A stretch of 64,000 bases of DNA, taken from positions 186,001 to 250,000 of the forward strand of contig CP126200.1 in assembly GCA_030272155.1 (NCBI GenBank), given 5' to 3'. The stretch is from Tetradesmus obliquus. Its lineage: Eukaryota > Chlorophyta > Chlorophyceae > Sphaeropleales > Scenedesmaceae. Numbering within the stretch: the first letter of the stretch is position 1; each line of letters starts with the position of its first letter. Under the pieces are notes generated by a model. It saw only the letters and a program-made list of their open reading frames with translations, had not been told where the DNA came from and did not search any database. Of the stretch, positions 11,264 to 24,307 are shown one piece after another. Made by a program: the position numbers and the translations under genes.

Positions 11264-14200
11264 ATGCATAAAAGCTTAATCGTTGGGCTGCTGGGGCTCG
11301 GGCGTCACAGGCTGCGAGCTGGCAACTGCAGCAGGACCCTGTGCCAGTCCAGCTCAGCATCATCTGGCCAGGCAGCCTGCCAGGAAGCAGCAACAGCAGC
11401 ACCACCAGCAGCATCCGCATCAGCACCAAGGCAGCTGCTCAGCCCTCCTCATGGCAGGCGCTACCTGCCTGCAGCTGTGCTATCACAGCTGGCCCCCCAG
11501 GCACTGCCTGCTGCAGCAGCGTCGGTGGTGGCCCTGCAGCGGCAGGGCTGTGTGAGCATCACAGTGCAGTGCAGCCCAACTGCGGCCGGCACTCAAATAT
11601 TGGTGAGTATGATTACGTGTGTCCAGTTTTTAGGAAACTTACAGCTGCCTGTGCCAGCAGTGCCCCTGCACAGTCACCAGGGCAGCTGGCAGCAGCACAG
11701 GAAGCGGGTGCATGACGTGGTCCTGGCACGCGTGTGCATATTCATATCACTGCAGCCTGCAGACCCTTGCTGTCTGGCTGCGGTGGAACCCTGCTACATT
11801 TGAGCATTACAGGGCAGAGAGCAGCTCTTGTCATGGCTCAGTCCCAGTCACTTATCACAGCGACAGTAGAGGCGCTCAACTGCCACCGTTGCTGAACACG
11901 TCTGGATTCATACACCCTGATGCACTCCTCAATCCAGGTCATCAATGGCGCTGCCAGCGGCGGCAGCAGCAGCAGCGGCAGTGGAGGCAGCAAGGCTGCA
12001 GCAGCTCTCAGCAGCACAGCGACTGCAGCAGCGGCGGGCGCCTGGCCCACGCTGCCCACCTGGCTGTTTGGCTTTGCCTGCGGCAGCGCAGCAGCAAGTG
12101 CCATGGCTTACAACTATCTCAAGCCACAGCCTGCTGCTGCAGCAGATGGCGGCAGCTGGCACAGCTTGGCCCGCTACTCTGCCCTGGCACATGGTGCCAG
12201 CAGCAGCAGCGGCAGCGGCAGCAGTCAGTTATTGAGCAGCAGACTCACAGACATCAGCTTTCCCGGTAGTGACAGCAGCAGCCACACAACACAGGACAGG
12301 AGCAGCAGCAGCAGCAGCAGCTGGAGCAACAGCTTGCTGGGCAGCATGTCTGCAGGGCTGGGCTACCTGCAGCAGCTGAGCAGGCTGGGCGCGGCATCAG
12401 CACACGGTGAGCGCAGCGCGCCGGGTGGCCAGCTTGCAGTGCTGCACTTCAGCTTTTTCTTGTGCAAACACCGTCAACATAACATCATTGGCACTCGTAG
12501 TTTGGTGGGCCCAGTTCATGCTGTGGCAGAAGTGGCTTGTTGAGAATATCCCACCTGCACAGCAGCATTGCGAGACCATGCGGATCATGCCTTGCGCATT
12601 TCGCTTGCTTATGGCATACATCAGCCACCTGTGCTGCTGCCTGCCTGCCGCACGTCTCCCACAGCTTCCGCGGTGCCCTACCCTGACAGCAGGCTGCTGC
12701 CCACCCCCTGGGAGCAGCAGGGCCAGCCAGGCAGCAGCAGCATTGCAGGGCCAGCAGCAGCAGCAGCAGGCAGCAATGACGGCGATGCAGTGCTGATGCG
12801 CAGCAGCATCAGCGCTGCCGCTGCTGCTGCGGGGCCTGCCGTGGTGCACCTGGTGGCAGCAGGCGCGGCGCGTGGGCCAGCAGCAGCAGCAGCGGGGCTG
12901 GGCCCTGGCTGGGCCGACGGCAGGTGGGCTGATGATGCTGACATGTGTCAAAAACATGATACGGCCCAAGCCGCAGCACCGTGCATTCGTGCACCGCTGC
13001 GTTGTGTGCATGGTGCTAGCTGTTGAGTGGTGTGCTCAGGGCATGCTTGTTGCTGCCAGCAGGCTGCGCTGGTGCACTCGGCAGCAGCGCGGCGTCTTGC
13101 AGGTCACCCATGTGCTGATGTCTTTTACAATGCAACGCGGCCTATTTGTATGTCTCTTAATTAGTGATTGCTTCCTGCCCCTGCAGGGCCCAGGGCAGCG
13201 GCTTCATCTACGACCCGCGCGGCTTCATCCTCACCAACGCCCACGTTGTGCTGGGCACGCCCCCAGCAGCAGCATTGGCGGCAGCCACAGCCGCTACGCG
13301 CTGGCCACAGCAGCAGCAGCAGCAGCGACACACCAGCACCAGCCTGCGGCCACAGCCAGCCAGCAGCAGCAGCAGCAGCAACCCCTCAGCAGCAGCAGCA
13401 GGGGGTGTGTCGGCTGGCGGGCTGCGTGTGCACCTTGCTGACGGGCGCGTGCTGCCGGGGCGGCTGGTGGCGCTGGACGCAGCCTCTGACCTGGCAGTGG
13501 TGGCGGTGGATGCGCCACAGCCGCTGCCCTGCGCACGCCTGGGCGACTCACACAGGTGCGTGATAGTGCAGCAGCGCAGGTGGTGGCAGCTGTGGCACTC
13601 CATGTGGGACCAGTGCAGAACGGCTGCCAGGTTGGGCCGAAAGTGAGCACAGGAGTTGCGCAAACTACTTGCACATCATGTACTGATTCGGTGAAGTGCG
13701 GCACCTTATGTTTCTCCCTGGCTCGTGGCTCGCCCTGCTCCCTGCTGCTGCTGCGTCTGCCGCCCAGGCTGCGTGTGGGCGAGTGGGTGGTGGCGCTGGG
13801 CAGCCCGCTGCTGCTGCGGCAGAGCGTGACCGCGGGCATCGTGAGCGCTGTGGCGCGCCAGGGCAGCGAGCTGGGCCTGGCCAGCCCCCGCACCGAGTTC
13901 ATACAAACCGACGCAGCCATTAACGTGGGCAACAGGTGGGCGAGGTGCCAGGGCATAAGCTGCGGTGCAAGCTTGCTTATGTTTTCCTTCATTCAATTTA
14001 AGAAGTGCCTTCCACATGCCTGGTTGCCATCCAGCTTCGTTGTCGGAGAGATGTGATTGTCGCCGATGTGTTCATGTTCTGCCGTCGGCACCCTACCTGT
14101 CCCCTGCCTGCAAATGTCCTGCCTGGCTGCGTGCATGCCCTGCTTCTGCTTGCACTCTACTAGCCTGCAGCCTGTGGCAACACCTGCTGCTGTGCTGCTG

Positions 14201-15638
14201 CTGCTGCCATCGCTGCAACTGCCCGCTCCCCCTCATCGCGCAGCGGCGGCCCGCTTGTGAACCTGGACGGCGAGGTGGTGGGCATGAACAACAGTTGTTG
14301 TGCAACTGTACCTGCCGCATGCGGGAGCTGTACCTGCCCGTAGTGAGCTTGATCCTATTCTACTCAATATGCTGTTGCTGCTGCTGCTGCTGCTACCCTC
14401 TGCTGTCTCCCCTCATCAAAGCAGCGGCGGCCCGTTGGTGAACCTGGATGGCGAGGTGGTGGGCATGAACAACATGAAGGCGGCGGCTGCGGATGGCGTC
14501 AGCTTTGCAATCCCCATGCACACCATCCAGGAGCTGCTCTCCGAGATCGCACGGTGAGCCGCAGCGCAATAGAAGGGGCCCCGGGGGGCGGGGGCCGGGG
14601 GAGAGGGGCGGGCTGCGCATGGTGCTGAGGTTGTAGGGGGTGGGGAAACGGGGCAGCACATGGCTGGCTGCAAGACAGGCAGGCATGCAGGCAGCTGCTG
14701 CAGCAGCCAGTCGCTGCAACCTGCACAGCGCACATGTGCGCAGCGAGCAATGTGCGGTTTGCTTATGCGGCTGTGCGCGCCGCGGCTTGGATCCGCAAGC
14801 GTCGTGTATAATGTGGCGACTGACGTGCTGCTGCTGCTGCTGCTGCTGCTGCTGGGTGCAGGCATGGTCGTGTGCTGCGGCCCTACGTGGGCATCACCAT
14901 GGCTGAGGTGGCGGCCAGCCGCATGGCACAGCTGCGGGAGGCGTGCCCAGGTGAGTTTGAGGCAGGTGCCTAGGTGGGCCCACAAGGCCCGGTGCAGCAC
15001 GCACGTGATGCCTTGCAGCGGGCAAGCAGTGTAGTATGCGAGGTAGAGGATATGTAACTACCTTTTTTCAAGATAGAGGTTGTTGCACATGGCATGAAGA
15101 GGTGCAGACGCGTGTGCCACTGTGACTGGCGTTGACAGCCTACTTCCCAACGCTTCCCGACACACACGCACAAGCTGGCATGCAACGATGCCTGTTGCGC
15201 CCGCTCCTGCCTTTTCTCTGCGACCTCTCCTCATCTCTGCTCCTGCACTACCCCCCCCCCCCCTCCCCGCCCACACACACACACACACCAGACTTCCCGC
15301 CTGGCGTGGCAGCAGGCATCGTGGTGACGCGCGTGGCCCCCGGCAGCCCCGCAGCAGCAGCAGGCCTGCGGGAGGATGACGTCATCGTGGCGGCAGCAGC
15401 ACCAGGCAGCGCCCCAGGGCAACTGGGGGGGCCCGCAGGCCTCAGCGTGGCTGACCTGGCTGACGCGCTGCGAGATGCAATCGGCGGCAGCCTGGATCTG
15501 GTGGTGGTGCGGGAGCAGCGGCAGCAGCAGCAGCAGGTGGCAGGGGCAGCAGCGGCAGCGCAGAGTGGGCCAGGCAGCAGCAGCAGGTATGTGTACGTGG
15601 CTCTGACGGTGAGGCCTGTGGAAGCGCCTTCAAGTTAG
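11264..15638 (+). CDS. HtrA/Deg-type serine protease with PDZ domain
   Basis: ATP-independent serine protease for organelle or envelope protein quality control. Eight exons join in phase: 11264-11602, 11938-12406, 12665-12923, 13187-13555, 13768-13935, 14425-14553, 14862-14950, 15292-15638 (722 aa). Order of parts: an N-terminal leader; one membrane segment (about 155-173); a long Ser/Ala linker; the trypsin-like domain with TNAHVV (His375), DLAVV (Asp457) and GNSGGPL (Ser535); then RVLRPYVGI and one PDZ domain ([19 protein letters not shown]). Leader plus membrane anchor plus a single PDZ resembles mitochondrial HtrA2 most, but a plastid Deg is possible. The catalytic Ser codon is split AG|C by an intron, and the exon supplying its last base has a damaged copy just upstream. 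The start is the first suitable ATG; the leader is not conserved enough to prove it. Confidence 0.9.
14226..14294 (+). pseudogene. Broken duplicate of the HtrA catalytic-serine exon
   Basis: This stretch in intron 5 of the HtrA gene repeats the acceptor and first ~50 bases of exon 6 (14408-14475) with few differences, including the CGCAG acceptor and the codons for [16 protein letters not shown]. After the second Asn it diverges. If spliced in, it would run 12 further codons past that point to a TAG at about 14340, without a donor. It is therefore a pseudo-exon or a poison exon rather than a second functional exon. Confidence 0.85.
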
Positions 15639-17390
15639 GCTGGGCGCGGCCAGAGGCTGGCAGTGTAGGCCAGAGCAGCGCAGCGCAGGGCGGATGGGTG
15701 GCTGCAGTCCTTGCAGCAGAGTAGCGTTTGTTCAGCAGGAGTGGCGTGCACCAGCAGTGTGACCAGCACCGTAGCAGTAGCCGATGGAGCAGCAGCCGTA
15801 ACGACCAGCCGGGCTGCACTGTCAGCACCTGAAGGACTGTCTGTTGATAAAAGAAGCACTGTCTGTTGTCTTGGCGTTGCCATTGCTTTAGCTAGTTGCG
15901 CTCAGCCAGGGAGACGAGTTTCTGCCAATCAGGGAGGTGCACCGGCACTTGCTTGGGCTGGCAGGTGGTAAGCAAGCTGCTGCAGCACTGTGTGCTGTAC
16001 TTGTTGCTCGATTGCAGCCGAGTGCGTGCGGCGTAGTGCATGGATATCTGTGAGTATGTGCTCAATGGGCTGTGTGCCGGCTAGTGTAGCTGCACCAGCT
16101 GGGCTCGTGCATGCGACTCATGGATGCTCACTACTCCTCAGTGCTGCAATAGCGCAGCTGTATTGGCGGCTGGTGCAGCGACCGTAGGCAGGCGTGCTGT
16201 GTATGCTGTGTTGCAATCAGGGCTCTACCAAGGCCTTGCTGTTGGCACTGCCTGCCTCTTGTACTCAAGTGTAGTGTACTGGAGTTTATGCATGAGGCAG
16301 ATGGTCAGGGCACATGCGTATAGTTCCTTTTGTAGGCATGCCGCCTACCCATCACGGCTGCACCTTCTAAGTGTTGCCTTCAGGAAGCCACATGTGCTTT
16401 CGGAATAGTCACTTTGACCAAAGCAGTTCCACCAGGGTGTTGGTTTTTGGCAAAGGGATGCCTGCTTGCTGCAGCGACCAGTTTACGCATTTGCCTATTC
16501 AGTATTGCCCAGCTGGTGCTGGCAGCTCATCCTGACGTGTGGTGTTGGCGGCTGCCGCTCGTTCTATCACTGTGTGTGTTATTGTGCGCTGGCATGGTTG
16601 CTTTGGTGCGTAGTGTGCCAGCCACAGGTGTTGACAGAGCGATTGGTGTGTTGGGACTGTTGAAGGGCCTTGAAAGCGTATGCTGCAGGTATTGCCTAGC
16701 GCGCGTTGTGCTGCTAAACCTTCAGCATAAAGTTACAGGTGCTTCTTTGTTATCTGCAGTTTGTTTGTGCATCGCACAACAAAACATTCAGCGCTGAGCG
16801 TGAACACCTTGGTCGCTATATTTTACACATTGCATTTCCATGTTTGGGTGCCGCGCAACCCTGTGTGCACAGGGCGCGTGCCATGCGCGTAGGGGCGTGT
16901 ACTACATTAGTAGCCGCTGTGCCTATTGTTATTGGCAGGCTACAAGTTTGTCTACACAGCTGGTGATGCCATCATGTCAAGTGCTTACTACTTGCACGCG
17001 GATCTGTAACGTGTTCACATTCGTTCACATCATAATGTGCACGCCTGCCGCACATGCAAGTCCTGCTGCTTGAAGCAGCCTGAGGGTGATCACCTCATGA
17101 GGCTGTCTGCGGCACCAGTTGCATGATCTTGTAGCGTACCGACTGGACGAGCCAGCGCTGAAAGATTGTAGTCACATGTACGACGACGCTTTTAATTGAG
17201 TGGATAGCACTTGCTACGTTCCCGTCGGCACGCACCCCTAAAGTGCGAGGTAAGTAGGGTTTGACCCTAAGAGAACACAGCACTTATCAAGCACAGCCCA
17301 GTTAACTGGCTAACTATTCCAATAAAATAGGCTAAGTGTAAGCACAGAAGGGCACTGCTGCTGCTACATTTCGTTCCTTTACTCGACTAA
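15639..17390. other. 3' UTR of the HtrA gene and intergenic DNA
   Basis: No gene seen. From about 15640 to 17050 the plus strand is clearly rich in G and T. A TGTAA at 17005-17009 is the first strong poly(A) signal noticed, implying a 3' UTR of about 1.4 kb. The remaining ~380 bp precede the EF-hand gene. Confidence 0.5.
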
Positions 17391-19165
17391 ATGGCTAGCT
17401 TGACACTTTCTAGAGTGGTAGAGCAAGCCAAAAAGGCGGCAAGGCACGAGCAGGTGGCTTGCTGGAGCCTGCAACCACCCTAGGTCCCCAGGCAGAGTCG
17501 CTGCTACACTGGGGCCTGATGCACTTGCCAAATCATGATTGTGCAGGACAGCAGCAGCAAAACTCTGTCCAGCCAAGACATAGAGGCAGCATGGAGCATC
17601 CTCTGCCCCAATGGTGCGGCGTTTGTTGCATCCACTGAACACCCTGCAAAGGGCCTTGCCTGCCTGCATCATCCAGCTGTTGCACACACAGCAGCTCTCC
17701 ACACACATGCTGTGCACGAATCCTGCAAGCATGCAGTGCTGCAAGTGCACGCGTATGAAGCTGCACGCCATACACATGCTTGCAGGGCGCAGCCTGTGCC
17801 GTGCCGAGGCTGAGGCGCTGCTGCAGAGCTTCTACCCGGGCAAGCTGGGCCCCAAGCAGCTGCGCAGCCTGGTGCCCCGTGGCGGCATCAGCTGCGAGTG
17901 GCTGGCGCAGCTGCTGGTGGAGATGCCGCTGGCACAGGTGCACTGACATTGATGGAGCAGCATGCCAGCAGCTGGTGCTTGCATGCAGCATGCCAGTTAT
18001 CTGTGTCCTGGCAACAGCAGCAGCAAGAGCAACAACAGCAGTACAAAGCATCCAACGTGGGCATGGGGATCATGCGTGTCCATATGAACGCTTAACGCCA
18101 CACCGTTGTCACGATGGCGTGCGCTCATGTCCACTGTCTTGCTCAGCTGCAGCTCTGGGCGTCCGCTGCTGCCTGCAGGGTGTCGACGTGTGCAGCCAGG
18201 CCTTTAGCGTGCTGGACCCAGCTAAAAATGGCGCAGCAGACATGGCCACACTGAAGCAGTTCATGAAGCAGCTGCACAACATTGAGGTGGGTCAGCTTTC
18301 AGCATTATACTTGGTTCTTTGGAATGCAGGGGCCGTGTGATTGTCTGATTTGGACTGCGTGTACGCTGGCTTGACGCAGCACCTGCTGTCTGTCACATCT
18401 GTGCATGCCTGGCCAGTGAACCATACCTCCTGGTCTGTAGGGCAGCGTGCAGTGCTGCACAACAAGCACAGCAACTGCGCACACTATGGTGCAGCAGTTG
18501 TTGTAAGTGTGAGGCAGTCACAACCGCCTGCCAAATGAAATTCCAAGCCAACAGTAGCTTTGCTGGTGTGTGCCTTTGTGAGCTGCTGCTGCTGCTGCTG
18601 CTGCTGCCGCTGCTTGTGTCGCGCAGCTTAGCGAGGGCGAGCTGTTGATGCTGCAGCAAGTGGCCGACATCGACATGGACGGCGCCATCTCACTTGAGGT
18701 GCGTGGACGGGGCGGGGAGGGTGCCGCAGCGCTGTGCGCCAGCAGCAGCTCTGCAGGTGCTAGGCCCTGGGCAGCAATGCCCGCTTTCTGAGGCTTGGCA
18801 GTTGCTAGTGCGACTCCACGGCAGGCATGCTGGATGACGCTGTCGTGCTGCTGCGCAGCGGCATTCCAGCGGGGAGGAAGCTGCTCGTTGCACAGCTGCA
18901 ACTGATCCGCAGGCGTGCTATCCAATGTCGTTCATCATGGCTGCATCTATGCAGCTGCCACTGCTGTGTGCTGGCAACATTGCACTCCAGGTTGTTGTTT
19001 GTATCAAACTTTTCAGTCTCACGTGGGCAGGTCCCCTGCCTGCGCATGTCTCTGCTGCTGCAGGACTTCCGGGTGCTGTTCAGCAGGCAGCAGGCGGCGC
19101 CACTGGCAGCCCCTGCCCCAGCAAGCAGCCTACAGCCTTCAGCACCAGCTGCTGACTCCAGTTGA
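17391..19165 (+). CDS. Small EF-hand calcium-binding protein
   Basis: Six exons join in phase: 17391-17453, 17547-17613, 17786-17937, 18179-18286, 18627-18698, 19064-19165 (187 aa). The start exon (MASLTLSRVVEQAKK) was chosen because its CAG|GTGGCT donor fits the next acceptor in phase and gives a helical N-terminus. The second half is calmodulin-like: a degenerate loop at 107-118 (Asp-Pro-Ala-Lys-Asn-Gly) with non-ligand residues at positions 3 and 12, then a good loop at 144-155 (DIDMDGAISLED) with Asp in place of the usual Glu at position 12. The N-terminal half looks like a further degenerate pair. At most one site seems able to bind calcium well. The C-terminal tail is Ala/Pro/Ser-rich. 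A role as calcium sensor or structural EF-hand protein (flagellar, for example) is inference. A TGTAA lies at 19746-19750. Confidence 0.85.
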
Positions 19166-20177
19166 GCCTGCTTGCTTCGCTGCTGGGCCAACACCAGACA
19201 TCGCCTCACATCTGGTGTACATATGTTGAGCCAGGTGCTGAAATGGCAGCAGCAGCAGCGTACAGACAGGAGACGCCCTGGTTGCCGCGCATGGCTCATG
19301 CGCATGATGGGCATGATGGGCAGCTTGCTGCGCACGCACAGCGGCGAGGTGTGGGTCATTCAATCACTTCCAGTGGTGGCTGGGCATCATGCCAGTGCAC
19401 GGCCCGTGCATCTTGTGGGACAAGCCCCACAGTCAGCACATGCAGTGGCTGCAATTTGCAGCTAGCTTGCAAGCTTAGCTTTGCAGGGCAAAAAGTCGTG
19501 CAGACAGGGTGAATCACAGGCAGCGGCATTGTATGCACAGCTTGCAAGTATGACTTGCCTGCCAGTTTTGTTGATGTATATATGCGCATGTTGTACTCTA
19601 GGTTGGAACTTTGTCCGGCTAGTACCCCTGCCCCGGTCCGACTCTGCAGTCCAGGGCTTGGTGTGACTGTGGTGTTGCGGCACTGAGTGATCAGCAGTAT
19701 CTGGCGGTTGCAGCAGATACATTCTGTAGATGAGTGAGCTGTCTATGTAACGAAGTCAATTTTAGAGCGGCGTATGTGTGATGACTGCATGTCAGTACTT
19801 GCTGAAGCAGTTAACGGATGTGGCTTTGATTTGAAATTTTCTTTTCACATTGAACATCTTGGTGCGACACCACTGCACGTCCGGCACCAATAGCTCCACC
19901 AGTACACAGAAAACTATTACTTTCCCAAACCAAGAGCATCAACAACAGTGGGCTACAGCGAGCACAAACGTGTCAGCTGCACACAGGGCGGAGAAGTACA
20001 GACAATGTAACAGGCGACAAAGCGCCGATGTGGCATACTTGCAACGCAAGCCAGAGACTTGAGTGATTGTGTTGCCGATTGCACTAGAGTGGAAGCTGTA
20101 AACGCCGTGTGCTGAGCTGCGAACGATAGTTTCGCAAACGCCTGAAAAGCTGGGCTTTTGCTGTTTAACCGTGCCTT
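19166..20177. other. 3' UTR of EF-hand gene and promoter of the histidine phosphatase gene
   Basis: No gene seen. TGTAA at 19746-19750 is the likely poly(A) signal of the EF-hand transcript, leaving about 430 bp for the next promoter. Confidence 0.5.
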
Positions 20178-22429
20178 ATGAAGCGTGTACTGCTCGTCCG
20201 ACATGCAGAATGCGAGATGAACCTGCAAACAAAATGCTTTGTGAGTGGCTGAAGTAGCACATACAGCATTGGGCTGCAGCACTTGCAGTTCTGCTGCTGT
20301 TGCTGCTGCTGCCCCCGCCGCTACAGATACACTGATAGGGGTGCACACACATACTGAGCCTTGCAGCTGTTAACCTGCGTACTGTGCAGGTCGGCGGGCA
20401 AAGTAACTTGTCACCCCTCACTGAACGAGGAAAACAGCAAGTGAGATCCATGGGCAACGCAAGCCAGCACACTGAGGGCCTGCACAGCAGCAGCAAGCAC
20501 GCTGTACATGTCAAGCCTGCAGTCATTCATTGCACCCAATGTGACAGACTGAGGACACCCATCAACGCATATCATGTTGTCTGATGTGTGGATGGAAGGC
20601 CACTTGCCAGCATTTGGGTGTGCGCACGTCGCATATGCATGCTGCTGTAATAACGCAGTTAGTTGCAGAGATTGCACATGCACAACGCGCGAACTTACAA
20701 TGAGGGCATTGCATGTGTGCAGGCAGCAGCGCTTGGCAGGCACATGTCACGGCAGCACCCAGCGCTGCACAGCCCAGTGTACTGCTCCACGGCAGTCAGG
20801 GCAGAGGACACGGCACGCATCATGCTGCAGCAGGCGCAGGTGATTCGACTTAGAATTATGCAGTACTGGTTGCAGCAGAAGCCCATCCAACACAGACAAT
20901 GCTGTTGTTATGCATTTCACAAGGCAGCGCATGAGTCTCTGCAAGCTGCAGCTGCAAAGCAGCCTGGCTAGTTGTGTGGCCTGTCAAGTGGTCTCAGCAC
21001 AGAGCTCCTGCACTAACGTAGCTGCCGTTGCTGCTGCTGCTGCCGTGCCCTCAGGGCTGGCCAGGCCCCGTGCAGCTGCAGGCCAGTGAGGTGCTGCTGG
21101 AGCTGAGCCAGGGCCAGTGGGTGAGGCGGGCGGCTGCATGGCACTGCGTGGCACTGCACCACGTCACATGCTGTGTCAGCCAGTGGCAGCAAGCAATAGA
21201 TGGTTGCGCGCAAAGGCTCTGCAGAATGCTGCGGCGCTTGCACTGTGTGCAGAGTAGTGTGGGATGGGCAGCCGCCCAGCGTGCCAGCCCAGTGAGCTTC
21301 AGCCAAGCTGTTGCACATTGTGTCACCTGCTATATTCCAGTGCAAGTGCCCATTGCATGATTGTGACATGCTTGGCTGGCCGTGTGCACTGCAGGAGGGT
21401 CAGCCCAGGTCACAGTGCTACACGGTAAGGCATCCGCTGCAGTTGTATGCTCACCCATGCAAGGTACCAGTCAGGTTCACCAGCAGCTTCATACGCATCA
21501 TGCCAGGCACCATCAGTTACAAAATCAGCTCGTGCCTTGTCCTGCACAGCTCGCAGTGAGACAAGCAAGTGGCGCAGGTTGGCCAGCCTGGTCACCACAA
21601 GGCAATCACCTTAGGCAGCGCTGCGTACCCTGCTGTACCTCTGCAGTCGCGGTGTGTTGCATGCTGGAATTTTTGAGCATATTCCCGCCATGCTGATGCT
21701 GCTGCTGTGCTGGCCTGCATCCTCCTGTACACCCCAACAGGCTGAGGCATTGGAGCGCGTCGCAGCCGACCCATTCACCTTTGCAGCGCCTGGTGGGGAG
21801 AGCCAGCAGGAGCTGGAGGCCAGAATGTGTGCCTTCGTGCACCGGCAGCTGCTGCCGTCACTGCAGTATGGCGGGCCGCCAGCAGTGGTGGTCACACACG
21901 GCCTGGCCATCAAGTGGTGCGTGGGCGGCTGCTGCGCTATGGTGTGCTTGGCTATTGCGGCTGTGGCGGGTGCATCACTCCTGCCCGGTTGGGGTCTGTG
22001 TTCGGCATGCTACTCTGGTACAGATGTCAGCAGCATGTGCGAGCGATGAAGGGGTTGGCTTGAGGTGCTGGCAGATGACTGCAACATTTACGTTTGTTGC
22101 TGCAGCTAATGCCTGCACGTATTGCTGCTGCTGCTGCTGCCGGCCATGCCCTGCCCCGCAGCTTCCTGCGCAGTGTGCTGGGCAGCAGCCCTGCCATGAC
22201 CTGGAAGATCGCCACAGACAACACCAGCGTCACCGAGCTGGCTTGGGTGCAGTCTGGACCAGCAGCAGGCTGGCACCTGCACAGGCTGAATGACACAGCC
22301 CACCTGCTGCTGGCAGGCCTGACAGGGCAGCTGCAGGAGGGGCAACATGGCGGCAGCCAACCCACAGAAGCAGCTACGGCAGCTGCAGCAGCAGCAGCTG
22401 CAGCAAAACAGAAGGTTTCGGAAGACTGA
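20178..22429 (+). CDS. Histidine phosphatase (phosphoglycerate-mutase-like)
   Basis: Seven exons join in phase: 20178-20240, 20390-20440, 20723-20839, 21055-21120, 21395-21424, 21741-21916, 22162-22429 (256 aa). The protein begins almost at once with LVRHAE, where His9 is the residue phosphorylated in catalysis. VGGQSNLSPLTERGKQQ follows, then YCSTAVRAEDTA around residues 58-70 and VVVTHGLAIK with the second catalytic His162. This is the branch 1 histidine phosphatase fold. The mutase-defining residues are not evident, so a phosphatase on a small phosphorylated metabolite or a protein is more likely than glycolytic mutase; the substrate is unknown. No organelle leader is present, so it is probably cytosolic. 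The C-terminus has an Ala-rich tail. TGTAA at 22593-22597. Confidence 0.88.
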
Positions 22430-23041
22430 CAGAAGGACTGGCTACAGAGGTTCTGTTACAAGCTGCGTTGAGGCTCTGGCTGTATAATGGTGTGCAGCAA
22501 GGCACACTGCACACAGCTTGGCAGCAGCAGTGCTGTTTGACGGCACCTGGCACCCTGTGTTGTCAAGCCCACCGCAGAGCACTAATTCTATTTGTAATCA
22601 CAGCTGATGACAGGCGGAGGGCTGTGATGAGTGCTCATGTAGCCTAGTGTCGGACGTAGCGATACATGTTAGAGCTGGCAACACCCAAAATTGAATATCC
22701 GAACCAGCACATGCAACTTGCTTGTTGCAACTGGCCGCCACAGATCAGTGAAACACAAGGGCCCAACCTGCTGCATGTAAAGTCAGCTTTGTACTGTACA
22801 GTACTGTGCATGCACAAACCAAAAGGTAGACCCCTGAACATCCAAAGTAATTGCAAGTACTTGCACTGCACTGTTGAGCTTGGGCTGTTCTGTTGTGCAA
22901 GTGCACGACCGGATCACAGCCGCTTGCACCCAAATACACCAAAACAGTGCAGCATGCGGTGCCCTATGACGAAGCATGTATCCCAGCATAACTGTGAGCT
23001 GTTAAGCTTAATGTGATGCGTGTTGTGCCGTGCTCAGCGGG
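22430..23041. other. Shared 3' region of two convergent genes
   Basis: The histidine phosphatase (+) and SWIM (-) genes end here 612 bp apart. The plus-strand TGTAA is at 22593-22597 and a minus-strand TGTAA at 22456-22460, so the two 3' UTRs would overlap by about 140 bp. A 14-bp palindrome, GTACTGTACAGTAC, is at 22791-22804. No gene seen. Confidence 0.55.
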
Positions 23042-23594
23042 TCAGTCCAGGAACCTGCTGGCCAGTGAGGCCAGGTGGGAGCGGCCCTCCTTCCTGGGCG
23101 TGACGCCGGCAGCGCCACCAGATGCTGGCCGTTGCCGGCTCACACCAGACGCGCCTGTAGCTGCACCATCTACTGCAGCTGCACCGTCTGCGCTGACTAG
23201 CTGCTGCTCCTGGTGCTGCTGCTGCTGTGTTGGCGGTGGCTGCTGCAGCTGTTGTCCAGCAGAGGCACCAGCTGTTGTGGCTGCGTGGTAGTCATCGTCC
23301 AGCAGCCTGCTCACCACACTTGGCCGTGGCCGCCGTGCTGCTGACGGCGGGGTGGTCGCCTGCTGCTGCTGCTGCTGCTGATGTGTTGAAAGTTGCTGCT
23401 GCATTACCTGCTGCTCTTGCAGGACAAGCTCGTCCCCCTGCAACGTGACACTCTCGGGTACAACCAGCTCGGCAGCAGCAGCAACTGGCATCACAGGCTC
23501 GGCTGCTGGCAGCGTGCCTGCTGCCATGACGCCTGCAGCTGCAGTGCCCTTGCTTAGCGTGCTCGCATGGCCTGCAGTGTGGGCTGGAGTAGCA

Positions 23595-23626
<32 letters not shown>

Positions 23627-24263
23627 AAGTGTAGGAGCTGCTGCAACAGCTGCTGCAGTTGAGTGCGCTGCCAGCTGCTGCCGCCGGCCCACCATGTCAA
23701 GGCAGCGCTGCGCTTGCTGCAGCAGCTGGTCGTCACTCACGGCCAGCATCTGATCCGGTGACAGCATCCAGGGGAAGTTCTGCACAGCAGCAGGGGCTGC
23801 TGCTGTTGCTGCTGCTGCTGTTGCCGCTGCAGGGAGTGGCGGAGTTTGTGCTGCTTGCTGTGCAGCACTTGCGGAGGGTGCTGCCACACGGGCCCGCCGC
23901 TTGCTCAGGCCTGCAGCCCTGGCTGTGCGATTGATGGCTAGCTGCTGCATCTCATGGTCCGCCTCGGGCTGCTGCTGCTGCTGACTGGGAAGTGCTTGGG
24001 TGCCGTCACCAGCTGCACTCGTGCGGCGCTTTCCTGCTGCTGTGCGGCGCTGCACGGGGCTGCTTGCAGTGCCAGGTGGGCTGCCAGCTGCTGCTGCTGG
24101 GGTTGCTGCTGCAGTGGCATGCCTGAGGGAGCCTGGCAGCAGCCGCTTGCGCTTGCCTGCCGGGCTGGGTGTGGCCTGCGTACCTGGTGCTGCTGCTGGC
24201 TGGAACGGCAGCACCTCCCCTGCAGCAGCAGCTGCGGTATGTTGGGGCAATGGGGGAGAGGTC

Positions 24264-24307
<44 letters not shown>

